Shown: in pieces, positions 13,581-24,735 of the stretch | Position numbering within the stretch: position 1 is the stretch's first letter | Layout: the number at the start of each line of letters is the position of its first letter | From: Perca fluviatilis | Lineage: Eukaryota; Chordata; Actinopteri; Perciformes; Percidae | Length of the DNA stretch: 64,000 bases | Assembly (NCBI RefSeq): GCF_010015445.1 | Contig: NC_053126.1 | Coordinates: 22,438,169-22,502,168 of the forward strand | Direction of reading: 5' to 3' | The notes under the pieces: generated by a model | The model's input: only the letters and a program-made list of their open reading frames with translations | Databases searched by the model: none | What the model was told of the DNA's origin: nothing | Made by a program: the position numbers and the translations under genes

Positions 13581-14548
13581 ATGTTCCGTACATGTGAATA
13601 AACATGCACACTATTCTCTTCACAAAGCCGTCTCTCTGCACCCTCCGTCCTTCCCGTTCTGTCTTTCTTACTTGCTCTCCTTCTCTCTTTCATTGACAGG
13701 GCTGAGAGGAAATTAGCATTGGCTCTTAATCAGCCTCCCCCAGCCCAGAATGTGCTGATGTGCAGGACAGGGTCATGCTAATCAGGTGCCTCAGCTCCCA
13801 GGCACATTGATTTAATACTACAAACGCTTATTAATCCCCTCCACACCTCCTCCTCCTCCTCCTCTTCCTCAATACTGAGCCCTTGCATCGTCCTCGTCCT
13901 GTCCAAGAGGCTTGTTGCCCCTCGACCCCAACTCTCCCCCCTCCCAACTTTCCCTCCTATCAACCCTGGCATCAAACATCCACAAAACATCGTGGGAGAG
14001 GCTGCCGAGTGCGTTGAAATGTTTGAATCAGTGTGCATAAACAAAGGAAATTAGCTTTGGTGGCTAAATTCAAAATTTGTGAGAATGCTTACGCAGCGTT
14101 CAGCTTGCATCTAAAAGCTTATGTGTCCTGACAACACACCGCGCAGGCAGAATGCAATTTGACTTTGAATTGATTAGAACAGAAATGCAAAGTCCCACTC
14201 GCTGGCATTTAACAAGAGTGAGAGCCAAGATGTTCAGATTTGACATTTTTAAGACGCTTCTGGGAATTCATTAACAAGTTATTTTGTGTCTGTTTGTTTG
14301 TATTTACACTAATTTATGTTGTCTTGATTATTCTTTTTTGCAGTTTCTTTGTTAGTCATGTCCTTTATCCATTTCCCATAACTTCTAATGGAAACCCACT
14401 CATTTATTTAAAATGTTTATAAAAATCCCCTCCAAGTGACAGAGAAGAGACACAATAATCAACAGATTGTGTAAATGTAGCTGAAACGACTCCATTCAAC
14501 ATAAAATTAATCTTCCAAACTATTTTTGATAATCTGTTAATCATTTAA

Positions 14549-15240
14549 GTAACTAAGTACATTTACTCAAGTACTGCACTTAAGTGCAAATCAGACTTTT
14601 ACTTTACTTGAAAGTTTCAATTTTATACTTCTACTGCACTACATCTCAGAGGTAAATATTGTACTTTGTACTGTACTCCACTACATTTGTCTGACAGCTT
14701 TAGTTCCTTTCAGATGACAGTTTTTCATCCCCTTCCTGTCCAGTGAAAACCACGTATCTCCAGATGTGTTATTGTTGAATTTTTGTGATGAACTCAAGGA
14801 TGAAGTGTTCCTGAAAATTCTCCTACTTTTTAAGCTAAATAAAGTATTTAAAAAAGCCTCTTGGATCAGTGGGGAAATGCATCGTCACAAAGCTGGAAAC
14901 AGGGCTGTTTTTCTGACACCATGAACAGTTAACTTTTTAGAGATACGTGGTTCTCACAGGACAGCCACGCTACACACATATGATGATCTTATAGAATATG
15001 ATGCACTGCTGTGGATTAAACCACCCAACAGTATATAAAGGATTTCAAATTAGCACAACCTCAAACATCTACAGCAGTAAAATGCAACATATACATTAAT
15101 GCAGCAGTAATGTTAATCCATCAGAGTAAAACACTAACAGGGAATGTCTTACTGCGCAATGAGTACTTTTACTTTTAATAAAAGTGTGGTATTAGTATTT
15201 CTACTTAAGTAAAGGATTTTAATACTTTTGCCAACACTGG
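14549..15240 (+). mobile_element. AAGTAC-family MITE, near-complete, with an insertion
   Basis: Starts AAGTACATTTACTCAAGTAC and ends TACTTTTGCCAACACTGG. The middle has CTCCACTACATTTGTCTGAC and TGGATTAAACCACCCAACAG, as in this family elsewhere. It is interrupted by the element at 14735-14964. Confidence 0.65.
14735..14964. mobile_element. 230-bp MITE with CACGTATCTC inverted ends, nested
   Basis: The left end is CCTGTCCAGTGAAAACCACG and the right end, inverted, is CTGTCCTGTGAGAACCACG. The following TATCTC is also shared. The ends match over about 25 bp with a few changes and enclose non-coding sequence. The surrounding MITE resumes on both sides. The superfamily is unknown. Confidence 0.6.
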
Positions 15241-15324
15241 ATGTACATGGATGATCCCTGCACATACACAGAGCTACACCATTAGAGCCCTGAAGTCCTC
15301 CCACTGACTACTGCTGTCACAGCG

Positions 15325-15468
<144 letters not shown>

Positions 15469-17314
15469 GAGACAGGTCAGTGGAACACGGTTGGAGAGCT
15501 CCCCTTACACTGAAATCTCTTCACATGACAGACTCGCTCAGACAATTAAAGTTCCCTCCACAGAACACACTTCAATTACTGTAATTACCCTCCACTCCTC
15601 TGCTGATGTCTCCACAGATCATGCCGGAACTTCTGCGTGACAGCCAGAGCCATGCGTGGCCAACATCACACATCAGCAGGTCAGTGAACGCCACACTGAG
15701 CGACATTAGCACAGGTTTTATCTTTTGGTTACACCAATATAACGATTATGGAAAACTGATAAACACGATTGTTCTGCTCAACATGCTCTTAAAGCATACA
15801 TCAAACTAGACTCAGAAATAAAAAATATGAAGGTTGGATGTGGACAAAATAAATATTGTGATCATTTATATTCCCTGATAATGATACGTCATTGTAAAAA
15901 ACTGAAGTCATACAGTTTTTGTCCCATTGAATCCATGTTTGAGAAACGGATCAGTAGCATCCTCCTATAGCAGCACACTCAACCACAAAGGGTTAAAAAA
16001 CAACAATTAGAGACTGAATGGCACAAAAGTATTCTAATTATCTGCTACAGTGCAGACACACCAGGAGTGAATCAAAATCTGTGACCTAGAAATATGCACA
16101 CAAAGCATATTTCCATGATGTATCTCATACAGAATCTGTTGTGTACGCCAGTTGTTTTTTCTTTATGCGACACTAAAACTATTCTTATTTTGATATCTTT
16201 TGCACAAATGGACAAAGCCAACTCTCTACTGCTTCATGTTTGGAGAATAAAATGGACACAAGCATATAATTTGTTGTTTTCTTTCACAGCGGTGGGGATT
16301 TTCAGACTGTTACATCTGATGAATAAATGGAAAAAACTGATCTGAGAGGGTGCGGCCGTCTTTTGATGATGCTCCAGTGACAGTTGAACACTGTATATTC
16401 TATAATCCTGCTTTAATATGAGGACACACACACTCTCTCACCTCTGTGTTTTACAAGCTGCGCCGTCTCTCTCTATTCCCCGTTAACAAGATATAAAGTT
16501 AGAGTGCTAGCACTCACTCGGTCAACCAGGACAAAAAATGATTGGCTTTTAATTTATTGGCCCATGTCTGTGTACTGTGTTTTTATATATCAGTCGATAT
16601 AGTCCTTATTTGTTGCCTTGGATACCGCGAGAGGAACAGGATGCTCAATGTCACCGCTGTCAACTGACAGGAATAAACCTGATAAAGCAAACACAAGGGG
16701 CGCGGGCTGGATGTTAACATACCCCTCGTATACAAACCGCTACAAGAGACTCTGCAGTGGTCGGCCAGCCAGTGTTGCTGCCACCCCCTTGCTCTGCCCT
16801 ACAAGACCATACATGTCCTGCCCCTGACCCATTGATTTTATTGGGCGCACCAAAGCCAGTTCAGGCCAGTGTCCAGACTGCCGCGAGGCCTCGGGGTGAC
16901 ACAGGCTGTGACAGGCCTGCCCTTCTGTCACCAATGTCAGCGAATACTCTCAGATGAATGCCTGCAAACACCAGAGGCAGGGATTAACGCTGGCTCGGGG
17001 CAGTAACACCCGGGAAAGTTCATAAGAAAGTTAATTGAGTGGGTAAAAATACTGCATCAGAATATAGTGCATACTTAAAAGTATGTTTATAGTATGGAAG
17101 TGGGACACACTGCAAGAGTGGGGGAATCTTTTCAGTGGGCTGAAGTGCTTTGTGATCTGACAACAAGCAAATATGCAGCCTGAAGCAGCAGAATATGTTG
17201 TGGCCAGAAGAAACGCACACACGCACCTTAATAAAAACCATAAAACAAGAAGTTCCGTTAAATTAACCATCATTTAAATGATAGAAGAGGTTCTGCACAC
17301 AGTTTTTATTTTAC
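15469..17314. other. Intron 2, no feature recognised
   Basis: Mixed composition with no strong repeat signature. 16600-16960 is GC-richer. Open frames of 60-83 codons occur but none has a recognisable domain or exon-like splice context. Confidence 0.4.
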
Positions 17315-17600
17315 AGCTGAAAAATCGATTAATCGTCTCAGTCATTTTTCACGCAAAAATAGTGAAAACATGACAATATTTTGGTTCCTGCCACTCAAAT
17401 GTGAGGATTTTTTTTGCTTTACTCGGTTTAATATATTTGTTATGTAAATATATTTGGTATTTGGACGGTTGTTGGAACAAAACAAGTCATTTGAAGATGA
17501 CACCTTGGACTCAGGGAAGTTGTGACTGCTGTTTGACATTTTATAGACTCCAGAATTCTTTATAGCCTATAACGAAAATAATCAGAAGTTGCAGCCCTAG
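17315..17600 (-). mobile_element. AGGGCTGCAACT hAT-like MITE, minus copy
   Basis: Read on the minus strand it begins AGGGCTGCAACTTCTGATTA, continues with TCTATAAAATGTCAAACAGC and GACTTGTTTTGTTCC, and ends near GACGATTAATCGATTTTTC. The layout matches at least eight other fragments in the window. It abuts the plus copy at 17599. Confidence 0.65.
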
Positions 17601-17847
17601 GGCAGAAACTAACAATTATTATCTATCAATAAATCTGCTTTATAGTATGGGTAATTTTCTCGACTCATTGTTTGGTCTATAAAATCTTGCAAAGAATGTC
17701 CACCACAATTTTCTAAAGCAAAAGGTGAATGAATGCAGTCCAAAATCTTAAGATATTTCAGTTATTCTCACATAAATCAAAGAAAAGCAGCTGGAACCAG
17801 AAAAATGACTTGAACGATTAATAGATTACCGAAGTAGTTATTTTTGT
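17599..17847 (+). mobile_element. AGGGCTGCAACT hAT-like MITE, plus copy
   Basis: Begins AGGGCAGAAACTAACAATTA, then TTGTTTGGTCTATAAAATC, GTCCAAAATCTTAAGATATT and AAAGCAGCTGGAACCAG, and ends ATAGATTACCGAAGTAG. It is head to head with 17315-17600. Confidence 0.65.
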
Positions 17848-18208
17848 TGCTATTATTTTTCAATCCACTGACAATGGTGACAATGATGATGTATGCACTA
17901 GCATGCATCCAGACACACCCCTCCTCCCCTCATGTGATCCTCGTCTCTATATTACAGTGAATTGATGTCTTTCAGTTTAGCATTAGTAGCTTGCATAACG
18001 GGGCGTTTTCTTCCCCTCTTTCTTCTCTCTCAGCTGCTTAGCGCCCAGTAGAGCAGTGGATGATGGGAGCTCCAACACGGCATGATCTAAAAACCCACTG
18101 GCGCTTTAGTGTGCCTCAGCTGGCTTATATAACCCTGTGTGGATGTGCAAACTGCCTTGCTATTTGGAGAGCACACGGAACAGACACACAAACAAGGAGA
18201 AGCTACAG

Positions 18209-18211
<3 letters not shown>

Positions 18212-18242
<31 letters not shown>
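18212..18242. repeat. (GT)n microsatellite
   Basis: About 15 uninterrupted units. Confidence 0.95.
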
Positions 18243-18245
<3 letters not shown>

Positions 18246-18916
18246 ATGAAGCGGGGGTGCATGTTTAGCAGAATATAGTCAGATTTGTGTTTTTTCCGCT
18301 CAGCACCAAATATCCCCCTCCTCCTCTCTACGCTCTTTGATGACATCACCATTGTGTCCCCTCGATTTTGGACTGGCGAGCTCCCCGGTGATGTCGCTTC
18401 CGCCAGGCCCTTCACCTGAAGTGACATCAGTTCTGTTGCATAACTAACCCCCCCTCTCCCTCTCCTGCATGTGAGAGCAGAGGCAGCTTTTCCCTGTCTT
18501 TGGCCACCCAGAGGCGCCGTGTAACTCCTCATTATGGAAATACCAGGTGTGTGTGTGTGTCCATGAAATGGAGATGGGCAGCTATAAAAATACATCACAG
18601 GGGTTTAATACGGAGACACCCACCAAGATGTCCTGTGTGACCTCTTCATGCACCCTTTTTAAACAGCTTAGTAAATTGTCAGGTCTCTCTTTCAATCCAA
18701 CAGGAACTGCACAACTCCTGACATGAAATATTCCGGGTGTGATGGTGAAGAGAGGCAGAGCGTGAGAGACAACGATCGAGAGAGGCCTGACCTATATAAG
18801 AAGGAGGCTGAAATATTTATGGATGTGAGTGTCCTAATTGGCAAGCCACTGGGAGCACTGCGGCCTTCTCCTCCAATCACAGCCTAGGAAGAGGTTAAAA
18901 GACACCCCCCACACCC

Positions 18917-18947
<31 letters not shown>

Positions 18948-18957
18948 GCGCGCATGC
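18917..18957. repeat. (CA)n followed by alternating GCACGCGCGC
   Basis: A CA tract that changes into CG/CA alternation, a composition that can adopt left-handed DNA. Confidence 0.85.
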
Positions 18958-21354
18958 AGATGAGCATCGGTGGTCCGAGTGAGGCCTCTACCCCGTGACC
19001 CTGTCATCCCCAGCCTGAGAGACGGCTCTTTCTAAAGAGAGATCTGCCTTCGCCAGAGCTCTGGCATTGTTAGAATCATTACCAGAGCTGTTATCATAAC
19101 CGTCCTCTCTGGCACATATGGACGGGAACAACCGCTCAGAGCGCTAAGTCAAACATAGCCTAATTGGCTGGGCTTAATCTCCAGCACTGTCACGCAGTGC
19201 TCGGCTCTCTGAGAGGCCTCAATAACGCTGATGGAGACGAGGAGACGGACACTTTCTGACTTCTAGTTTCAAACCACTGTAGGCTGCAGCAGGGGGGAGC
19301 GTACAACATACTACATCTAGGGTCAACAGGGTCAAAGTTGGCAACTAATGTGGTATTTTATCAAATATAGCAAAAAAAATGTAATCAATTTCACATGATG
19401 CATTACTTTAAAAAGAAGTACATCCGAATAAAGGTGTACTACTGTACATGTGCAAAAGTGGTATAAAGCCTTTAGTTGCTCCAGAGGGAGCTGCTGGATG
19501 TCTGATAAATGTCCGCGAGTGATGTCACTTGAGTCAGCGCTGGTTGAGACTGAAGACTACAAGTGTTAAAATCTGTTGGTGCTGAGGTAGAAAGAAGTGA
19601 GACCCTTGTCGCTGCTTCTCATCTCTGCTGCAGGCTAGAGGCTCCAGGCTACATTAGCTGCTGCTACGTAACTGTCGGTGGTTGCGTTGCATTATGGGTA
19701 ATGTAGGCGCCAAGTTTTGTCAAGGAAGAAGAATGTATGGAATGGAATAGATGATATCTCTGATTGTGCCGCATCGATTTTGATACTTTTTCCCTAACTG
19801 CCCTTAAACAACTCCAAAGTGTCTACACATGTCCCATAATGTATTTAACACGTGTAGAAATAGAAAATGAGACATTGTGGTTTAAGAAGCAGCCAGTCTA
19901 TGTTGAGATGTAACTGTCCCATCCTCACAGTGAAGAAGAGTAGTTCACACACCTCCAACTCTAAAAAAAAAACAGGAATTATTGAATGCATGTTAGGCTA
20001 ACATTAGCAAGCCTGTTAAGATGGACATGAAGTTAACACACATTTTGGAGTAAAATTTCTCCTATTCTGTCCAAGCTAACTTGTTCGGCATCAGTCTCTC
20101 CACTGATTCAGATTTATATGAACCCAGCATCAAACTCCCAGTAAAACAACAGCGAACAACCGACCTCACAAACTGTTATTGGTATGAGCCATTGCAATGT
20201 GATGATTGTAATCCCTTACACTGCTACTGTATCACATGTGTCTGTGTAAACAATGCTTTTCCAATGCAGTGATGCTCTCCAAAAAAGTTTTTCTATCAAA
20301 GCTGTTTTAACAGATTGCCTCACAACAAAGAGTCGTCCAAATAGACGTCCAAATTGAAAAAAAGAAAATCCTCCTGATTGGACCAGAGCAGCAAAACTGC
20401 AACATTTCAGTTATTGTCCTTCCAAAATTAAAACTGAATTCAAATATGCTAAAGTAAAAGTAGATTGATTGATTTAGTGTGTACAAAACCAGCACATAAA
20501 AAGCTATTTAAGGTATTTATAACTGGTTACTTTCTGTATTACAGTAAGTGACACAACAGCAGAGCAGAGCTGTAACCATAGAACATTTTTTTTAACTTGC
20601 TTCTGTTGCTACACTGTGACGGTGACCATAGAAACGGCTGTCTTCAGCATCAGTTGGCTACACTGTAGCAGAGCGGTAACTAAGCAACATAAGCACATGT
20701 AAGATTACCATTCATTCTAACCAGTAATGAAACGTGTCAGGTCTATGACTATATTAAAAGCATTATTGGATAAAACCTTTTTGATTTATTTTAGCACAAG
20801 ATGTTTAACTCGTTGAGTCTGTAATTCACGAATAAATGTCTCAAATGCATTAATTGGCCAATCAGAAGAGAGTAGCCTATTGAGCTCACGAAACTAACAG
20901 TACATCATGATAGCAGGCAAATGAGTTCGACAAGCATCTCTGTCTTGCTTGCACAAAGGGAAAGAAAGCAGAAATCAATGGGCTGTGTTTACAGGGTACA
21001 CAGCCGACTGTAACACTGCACGTTATGTTACACACAGCCAAGCAGTAAAAACAGACGAGCTGCTTGGCAGGACTCAGTCTGGCCAGCCTCGTGCTCAAAG
21101 CGGGCAGAGACAGCAGTGACACACGGGCCAAGAGCAGTTACTGGCACCGCGCTCCAGTCTGAGACAGAGCAAAAAGTGGGACAGATTTTAAAAATATTCA
21201 GAGTATATGTCCAGAGAACATGGGGGGGGGTTGGAGGGGGAGAAAAAAAGCCTGATGTGATCTATCATGGTCAAACATTTGAGCAGGAAAATACCGTCAA
21301 TCTCATGTGCAAACAGGATTTCTCTGTGTGAAAATAGGGAGACGAGATACTCAC

Positions 21355-21438
21355 GTAAGAAGTACTCAGATGGGTCCGCTTCGTAATCTGTTTCCTCAGG
21401 AAAGTGGTCTATCTGTTTACACATCCCTTTTAAGTTTC
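21355..21438 (-). CDS. cacng2: cacng2 exon 2 (TARP gamma-2, end of first extracellular loop)
   Basis: Internal coding exon encoding the part of the first extracellular loop just before the second membrane segment. Seen: acceptor CCCCAACAG after a T/C tract, 84 bp open, donor C|GTGAGT. The peptide reads GNLKGM, then [16 protein letters not shown], then PSEYFLR. Known: mammalian CACNG2 exon 2 is 84 bp and encodes almost the same peptide. The Cys in KGMCKQ is one of the conserved extracellular cysteines of TARPs. The related CACNG3 (CKKIDHFPEDADYEQD) and CACNG4 (CFRINHFPEDNDYD) are further away. The exon begins with the last two bases of a Gly codon and ends with the first base of the Arg codon completed by the exon at 1376-1516, so the reading frame joins exactly across the 19.8-kb intron. 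Exon 1 must lie to the right and is not in this window. Confidence 0.96.
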
Positions 21439-22408
21439 CTGTTGGGGAAAAACAGAACAAGGGTTCAGTGGAGTTGTTACAAGAAGGCAAACAGTAACTC
21501 ATAGAACGCTTTCCAGTTTCTATTTGTCAGTTTCCATTGTCAGCACAGATAGCATCAGACCAGAGGACCCTTTTCTCTGGCCACGGCTCTCACACAGACC
21601 AGAAGATGCTCTTCAGAAAGCAGACCTGAGCTCCAGGCCTCTCCGGCAGCAGGTGGCGGCTTGTAAACACGAGCAGCGCAGCTGGTGCGACCTGGAGCCG
21701 CTCCAACTGCTCTGCACAGGGAACCTCATCTCTTAATGCTCGTTCATTTGGCTGACACCTCGTCGTCCAGCTACTCTGTCCATCCAGGAAGCAGCGTGCC
21801 GGCTTCCCTCTCCCTCCCACTTCCTCCTGTCTGCTCTCCTCTATTTGCAGCCTCTCTGCGGAGTTTTGGCATTGATGAGGTCACTCAAGGTGCCGTGGCG
21901 GGGGAGGTGCCCATAAGGCGCCCATTACGGCGAGCTGCTGCTGCAGCGAGGAGGCAGATGCCTGGGCGTTTGATTGGACTAGATTAGCGTTTCATTAACT
22001 TCTTCATCTCCTCTCCCTCCAGTGTCCCTCTAATTAGGTGAACAGGTGTTGGTTACCATGGTGCCAGGTGTTGCAGAGGAGGTTTTGGCAGTGAGGCATG
22101 ATGGGCACAGCGGGGTGCGATTATTACTGTGTGAATGACCCACATGCAGCGGAAAGAGAGGGGACCCCAAACCTCCCCTCCCCCGGTGATGACCACCCCC
22201 GGTGATGACCACTCAGACATTAGAGAGCGTGTCACCTGGAAAAAACGAGCCATCAAAGTGTCCTCGATCTGCTCTCTCACCCGCGTACGTATTTGTGTCG
22301 GAGCTACCTGCCGGTCAACTGACTCAGCTCAGGATAAATGTATTTCAATGTTTGTTGTCATTTGGACTTTCTCCATCCAAATGTGGCGCAAAAGTTTGCA
22401 GAACATCA
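21439..22408. other. Intron 1, next to exon 2
   Basis: GC-richer than most of the window (21540-21960). It holds a two-unit direct repeat of the 16-mer CCCCGGTGATGACCAC at 22181-22212. No further coding exon was recognised. Confidence 0.4.
22181..22212. repeat. Two-unit 16-bp tandem repeat
   Basis: CCCCGGTGATGACCAC occurs twice in immediate succession without mismatch. Confidence 0.9.
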
Positions 22409-22866
22409 GTAAAAAATATGAGGCTTTTTGGCTTTTCCCCTTACCTTTATTGTGTTATATATCTTTTTTTGTGCATGTAATTGGTTTAAAAAGTGAAAAA
22501 GCCCAAAGTCCAGCCCAAAGGGACTTACCATCTCCAACAGAAAACACTGCTCACAAACTGCTCCGAACAGCTCTATTGTAGTCCAGCCTTTACTTCCGCG
22601 ACAAACGTGTGTCACTTTGTAACACACGTTATAATGCTAGCTGCTAGCGTGGCACGCCCTCATACTCTGCTTCTGACTGGCTAGTAGTCCTTATCTAGCT
22701 ACTGCGCATGTGCAACTCCCAACAAAGATGGAACAGAAGTGTGATGCCTCACTCTGTAGCTTAAACAGAGAACTCAACACACAGGGTGAAAAGAGGAGCT
22801 GCAGCAATGTGCAGTAACTTCTAAATACAATTATGAACCTGAAAATGAGCATAATATGAGCACTTT
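22409..22866 (-). mobile_element. MITE with GTGCTCATATTATGCTC end
   Basis: The right end is GAGCATAATATGAGCACTTT. The interior contains CAACAAAGATGGAACAGAAG, AACTGCTCCGAACAGCTC and CTTCTGACTGGCTAGTAG in the order of a common percomorph TTAA-type MITE. The left end (ATATGAGGCTTTTTGGC) has lost most of the inverted terminal repeat. Confidence 0.6.
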
Positions 22867-22996
22867 CTACAATCTACTACTGTTGGATATATTGTCAAAC
22901 CTCTAATGATGGAAAACCATGATGGAAATATAACATTTCTGTTTGTTTCATATATTAATGTGAGGAAGGTTAAAGCCTCTTCATCGCGCCACACCG

Positions 22997-23075
22997 ATCT
23001 GATATTTTCATCTTTTTAGTGAAAGCTTGAGTGACCATCACTCAAGCTTTCACTAAAAAGATGAAAATATCAGAT
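22997..23075. repeat. Perfect 38-bp inverted repeat with 3-nt spacer
   Basis: The left arm 22997-23034 (starting ATCTGATATTTTCATC, ending AGCTTGAGTGA) and the right arm 23038-23075 are exact reverse complements over all 38 bases, with CCA between. The pairing ends abruptly at both outer flanks. It lies just left of a MITE fragment. See findings. Confidence 0.97.
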
Positions 23076-23079
23076 ATAA

Positions 23080-23165
23080 ATATCAGGCCCCATATTGTAA
23101 AAAGGGAGAATTCCATGTATTAATCTATTATAAAGCAGGTCTAGGTGCTGAATAAATACTTAGTG
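23080..23165 (+). repeat. Fragment of a CCCATATTGTAAAAAG MITE
   Basis: GGCCCCATATTGTAAAAAG, GGGAGAATTCCATGTATTAA and TATAAAGCAGGTCTAGGTGC follow the start of a known fish TTAAAGG-type MITE. The rest is missing. Confidence 0.45.
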
Positions 23166-24639
23166 GCGAGTGTGGGAACCTCTGCATGAAAAATACTCTA
23201 ATCCTTAATGGACACAATGAAATGTACCTACTGAGTGTGTCCACTCTCCCATTAGCTCTGGCCCACAATTACATTTTTTTTTTGACGGATTTTCATCAAC
23301 AGGTTCTTTGGCAATGAGGACAAGAGAAAAGGAGAGATAAAAACAGAGGGAAGCAGGGAGAAAGACAGTGTAACGGGAAGAAGGAGGAGGGATAAATATA
23401 TGAAGGGCATGGAACAGAGAGGTTTTGAAGGACAGAGAGGGAAGATGGAGTGGGAGGTGGAATACATCAAGTTTGAGTGTCACAGTTTAGGCCTCAGTAA
23501 TTGCTGAGCCATGGAAAAGCCCTCCAGAGTTTAACGGACCTGCACAGTTTTGAACTTGCTCTGAAACACGACAAAAAGCTTTCAGCGGCTGACTGGAGAT
23601 TAGAGAATTGGGCTCGTTCCAATCAGCTGGAAGGTGATCTCTGTTAACTAGCGCGGTGGCATGAATCTCAAAGTAATCCTCTGAAGCTTTGGTGGAGATG
23701 CTCGGCAGCTAACTGTAGCACGCCAGCTTTCAGATGTGAGCTAGCGCATACTGTAGGTGTAACCCCGCCACCTCCTGCAACTACTCCCCCAGGCTTCTGC
23801 TGGAAATAACAATATGTTCCTCTTCAACTTGCCTGCTTAAATAAGCTCTAGATAAGTTGTATTTCCAGGGGAGGAGAACACACTTGTGCCGCCTCTCAGA
23901 GCATATTTCACTGAAAGATGACTTGTGTTTACATACAACTACATTGCATGCTCCCAGTGGAGCTGCCTGAGCAAACTAGCAGCAGCAGCAACCCACAGAG
24001 CACCATGTGTGTGTCTTAACAACGTTATCAAGTGGGTGTAAGATTTGGTTTGCAGCTGGCCGTCCCATCCACAGTTGTAATAGCAGCTGTGGAGAGTGGC
24101 CTATTGGGGGAACCACTTCAATTAGCGTGCTGAAAGATTTATGTGACACTTAACCGCTCCAAACGGTCCTTTTCTTGTAAGACATGTAAACTCAGCAGGC
24201 TGGTAAATGTTTTATAATGGCATTTTCATTTCAGAGACCTCCCCACGTGAGTGTGAGCGCAGGGCCGAGGCGTGGAGAGAGAGCCGTCAGGCCAATAAGA
24301 GCCAAGGAGAGGGACCACTGTTTGAATGGAGAGGTGTGTTACCGGAGGCACAGGTGTGTAGTGGGTCAAAACACTTATCGCTTAGAAAAACACCTGTATT
24401 CACTGAGCAACACTGTCAGCACTGGATTACTAAAAGGGGCTCTGTGTTTAAAGTCACATGAAAACTGTGTCTTGCTTTTGCAGTTTCACATTTCCCTGAC
24501 AGAAACTGGATGTAGTGTAGGCAAGAAGTGTTTTGAAGGTCCCAAATGTTTTGTTAACGTAAATTGCAGCCAGAAGAATCAGGATTTAGGGACTTGACAC
24601 CGAAACAGGACTGAAGAGAGAGGATCACTAAAGTTATTA
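23166..24639. other. Intron 1, no feature recognised
   Basis: Contains an A/G-rich stretch at 23310-23460. The T/C-rich minus-strand open frame there is compositional. No gene-like or repeat signature was otherwise recognised. Confidence 0.4.
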
Positions 24640-24735
24640 CAATTCATCCTGAGGGCAAATTAATGTATGAACTGAAATTCATGGCAATCTGTCCAGTGGT
24701 TGTTGAGGATTTCAGTCTGGACCAAACTGTTGGGT
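24640..24735 (-). repeat. Fragment of the GGATGGATTGCCATG repeat family
   Basis: CATCCTGAGGGCAAATTAATG and GAAATTCATGGCAATCTGTCC read, inverted, like the family seen near 50615. Only about 95 bp survive. Confidence 0.45.

Larger units (their letters stand above)
17848..21354. other. Intron 2, exon-2-proximal part
   Basis: Holds (GT)n at 18212-18242 and (CA)n with a CGCGCG-type alternating purine/pyrimidine end at 18917-18957. 19440-19750 looks like a degraded MITE (TTAGTTGCTCCAGAGGGAGC, GCATTATGGGTAATGTAGG). The rest shows no feature. No extra exon between exons 2 and 3 was found. Confidence 0.45.

Noticed and set aside
18203..18598. 131-codon minus-strand open frame
   Set aside because: It ends in a (GT)n tract read as Thr-His and no domain is visible.
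22135..22581. 148-codon plus-strand open frame
   Set aside because: It runs across the junction into the MITE at 22409-22866, lies antisense in a cacng2 intron and shows no domain.
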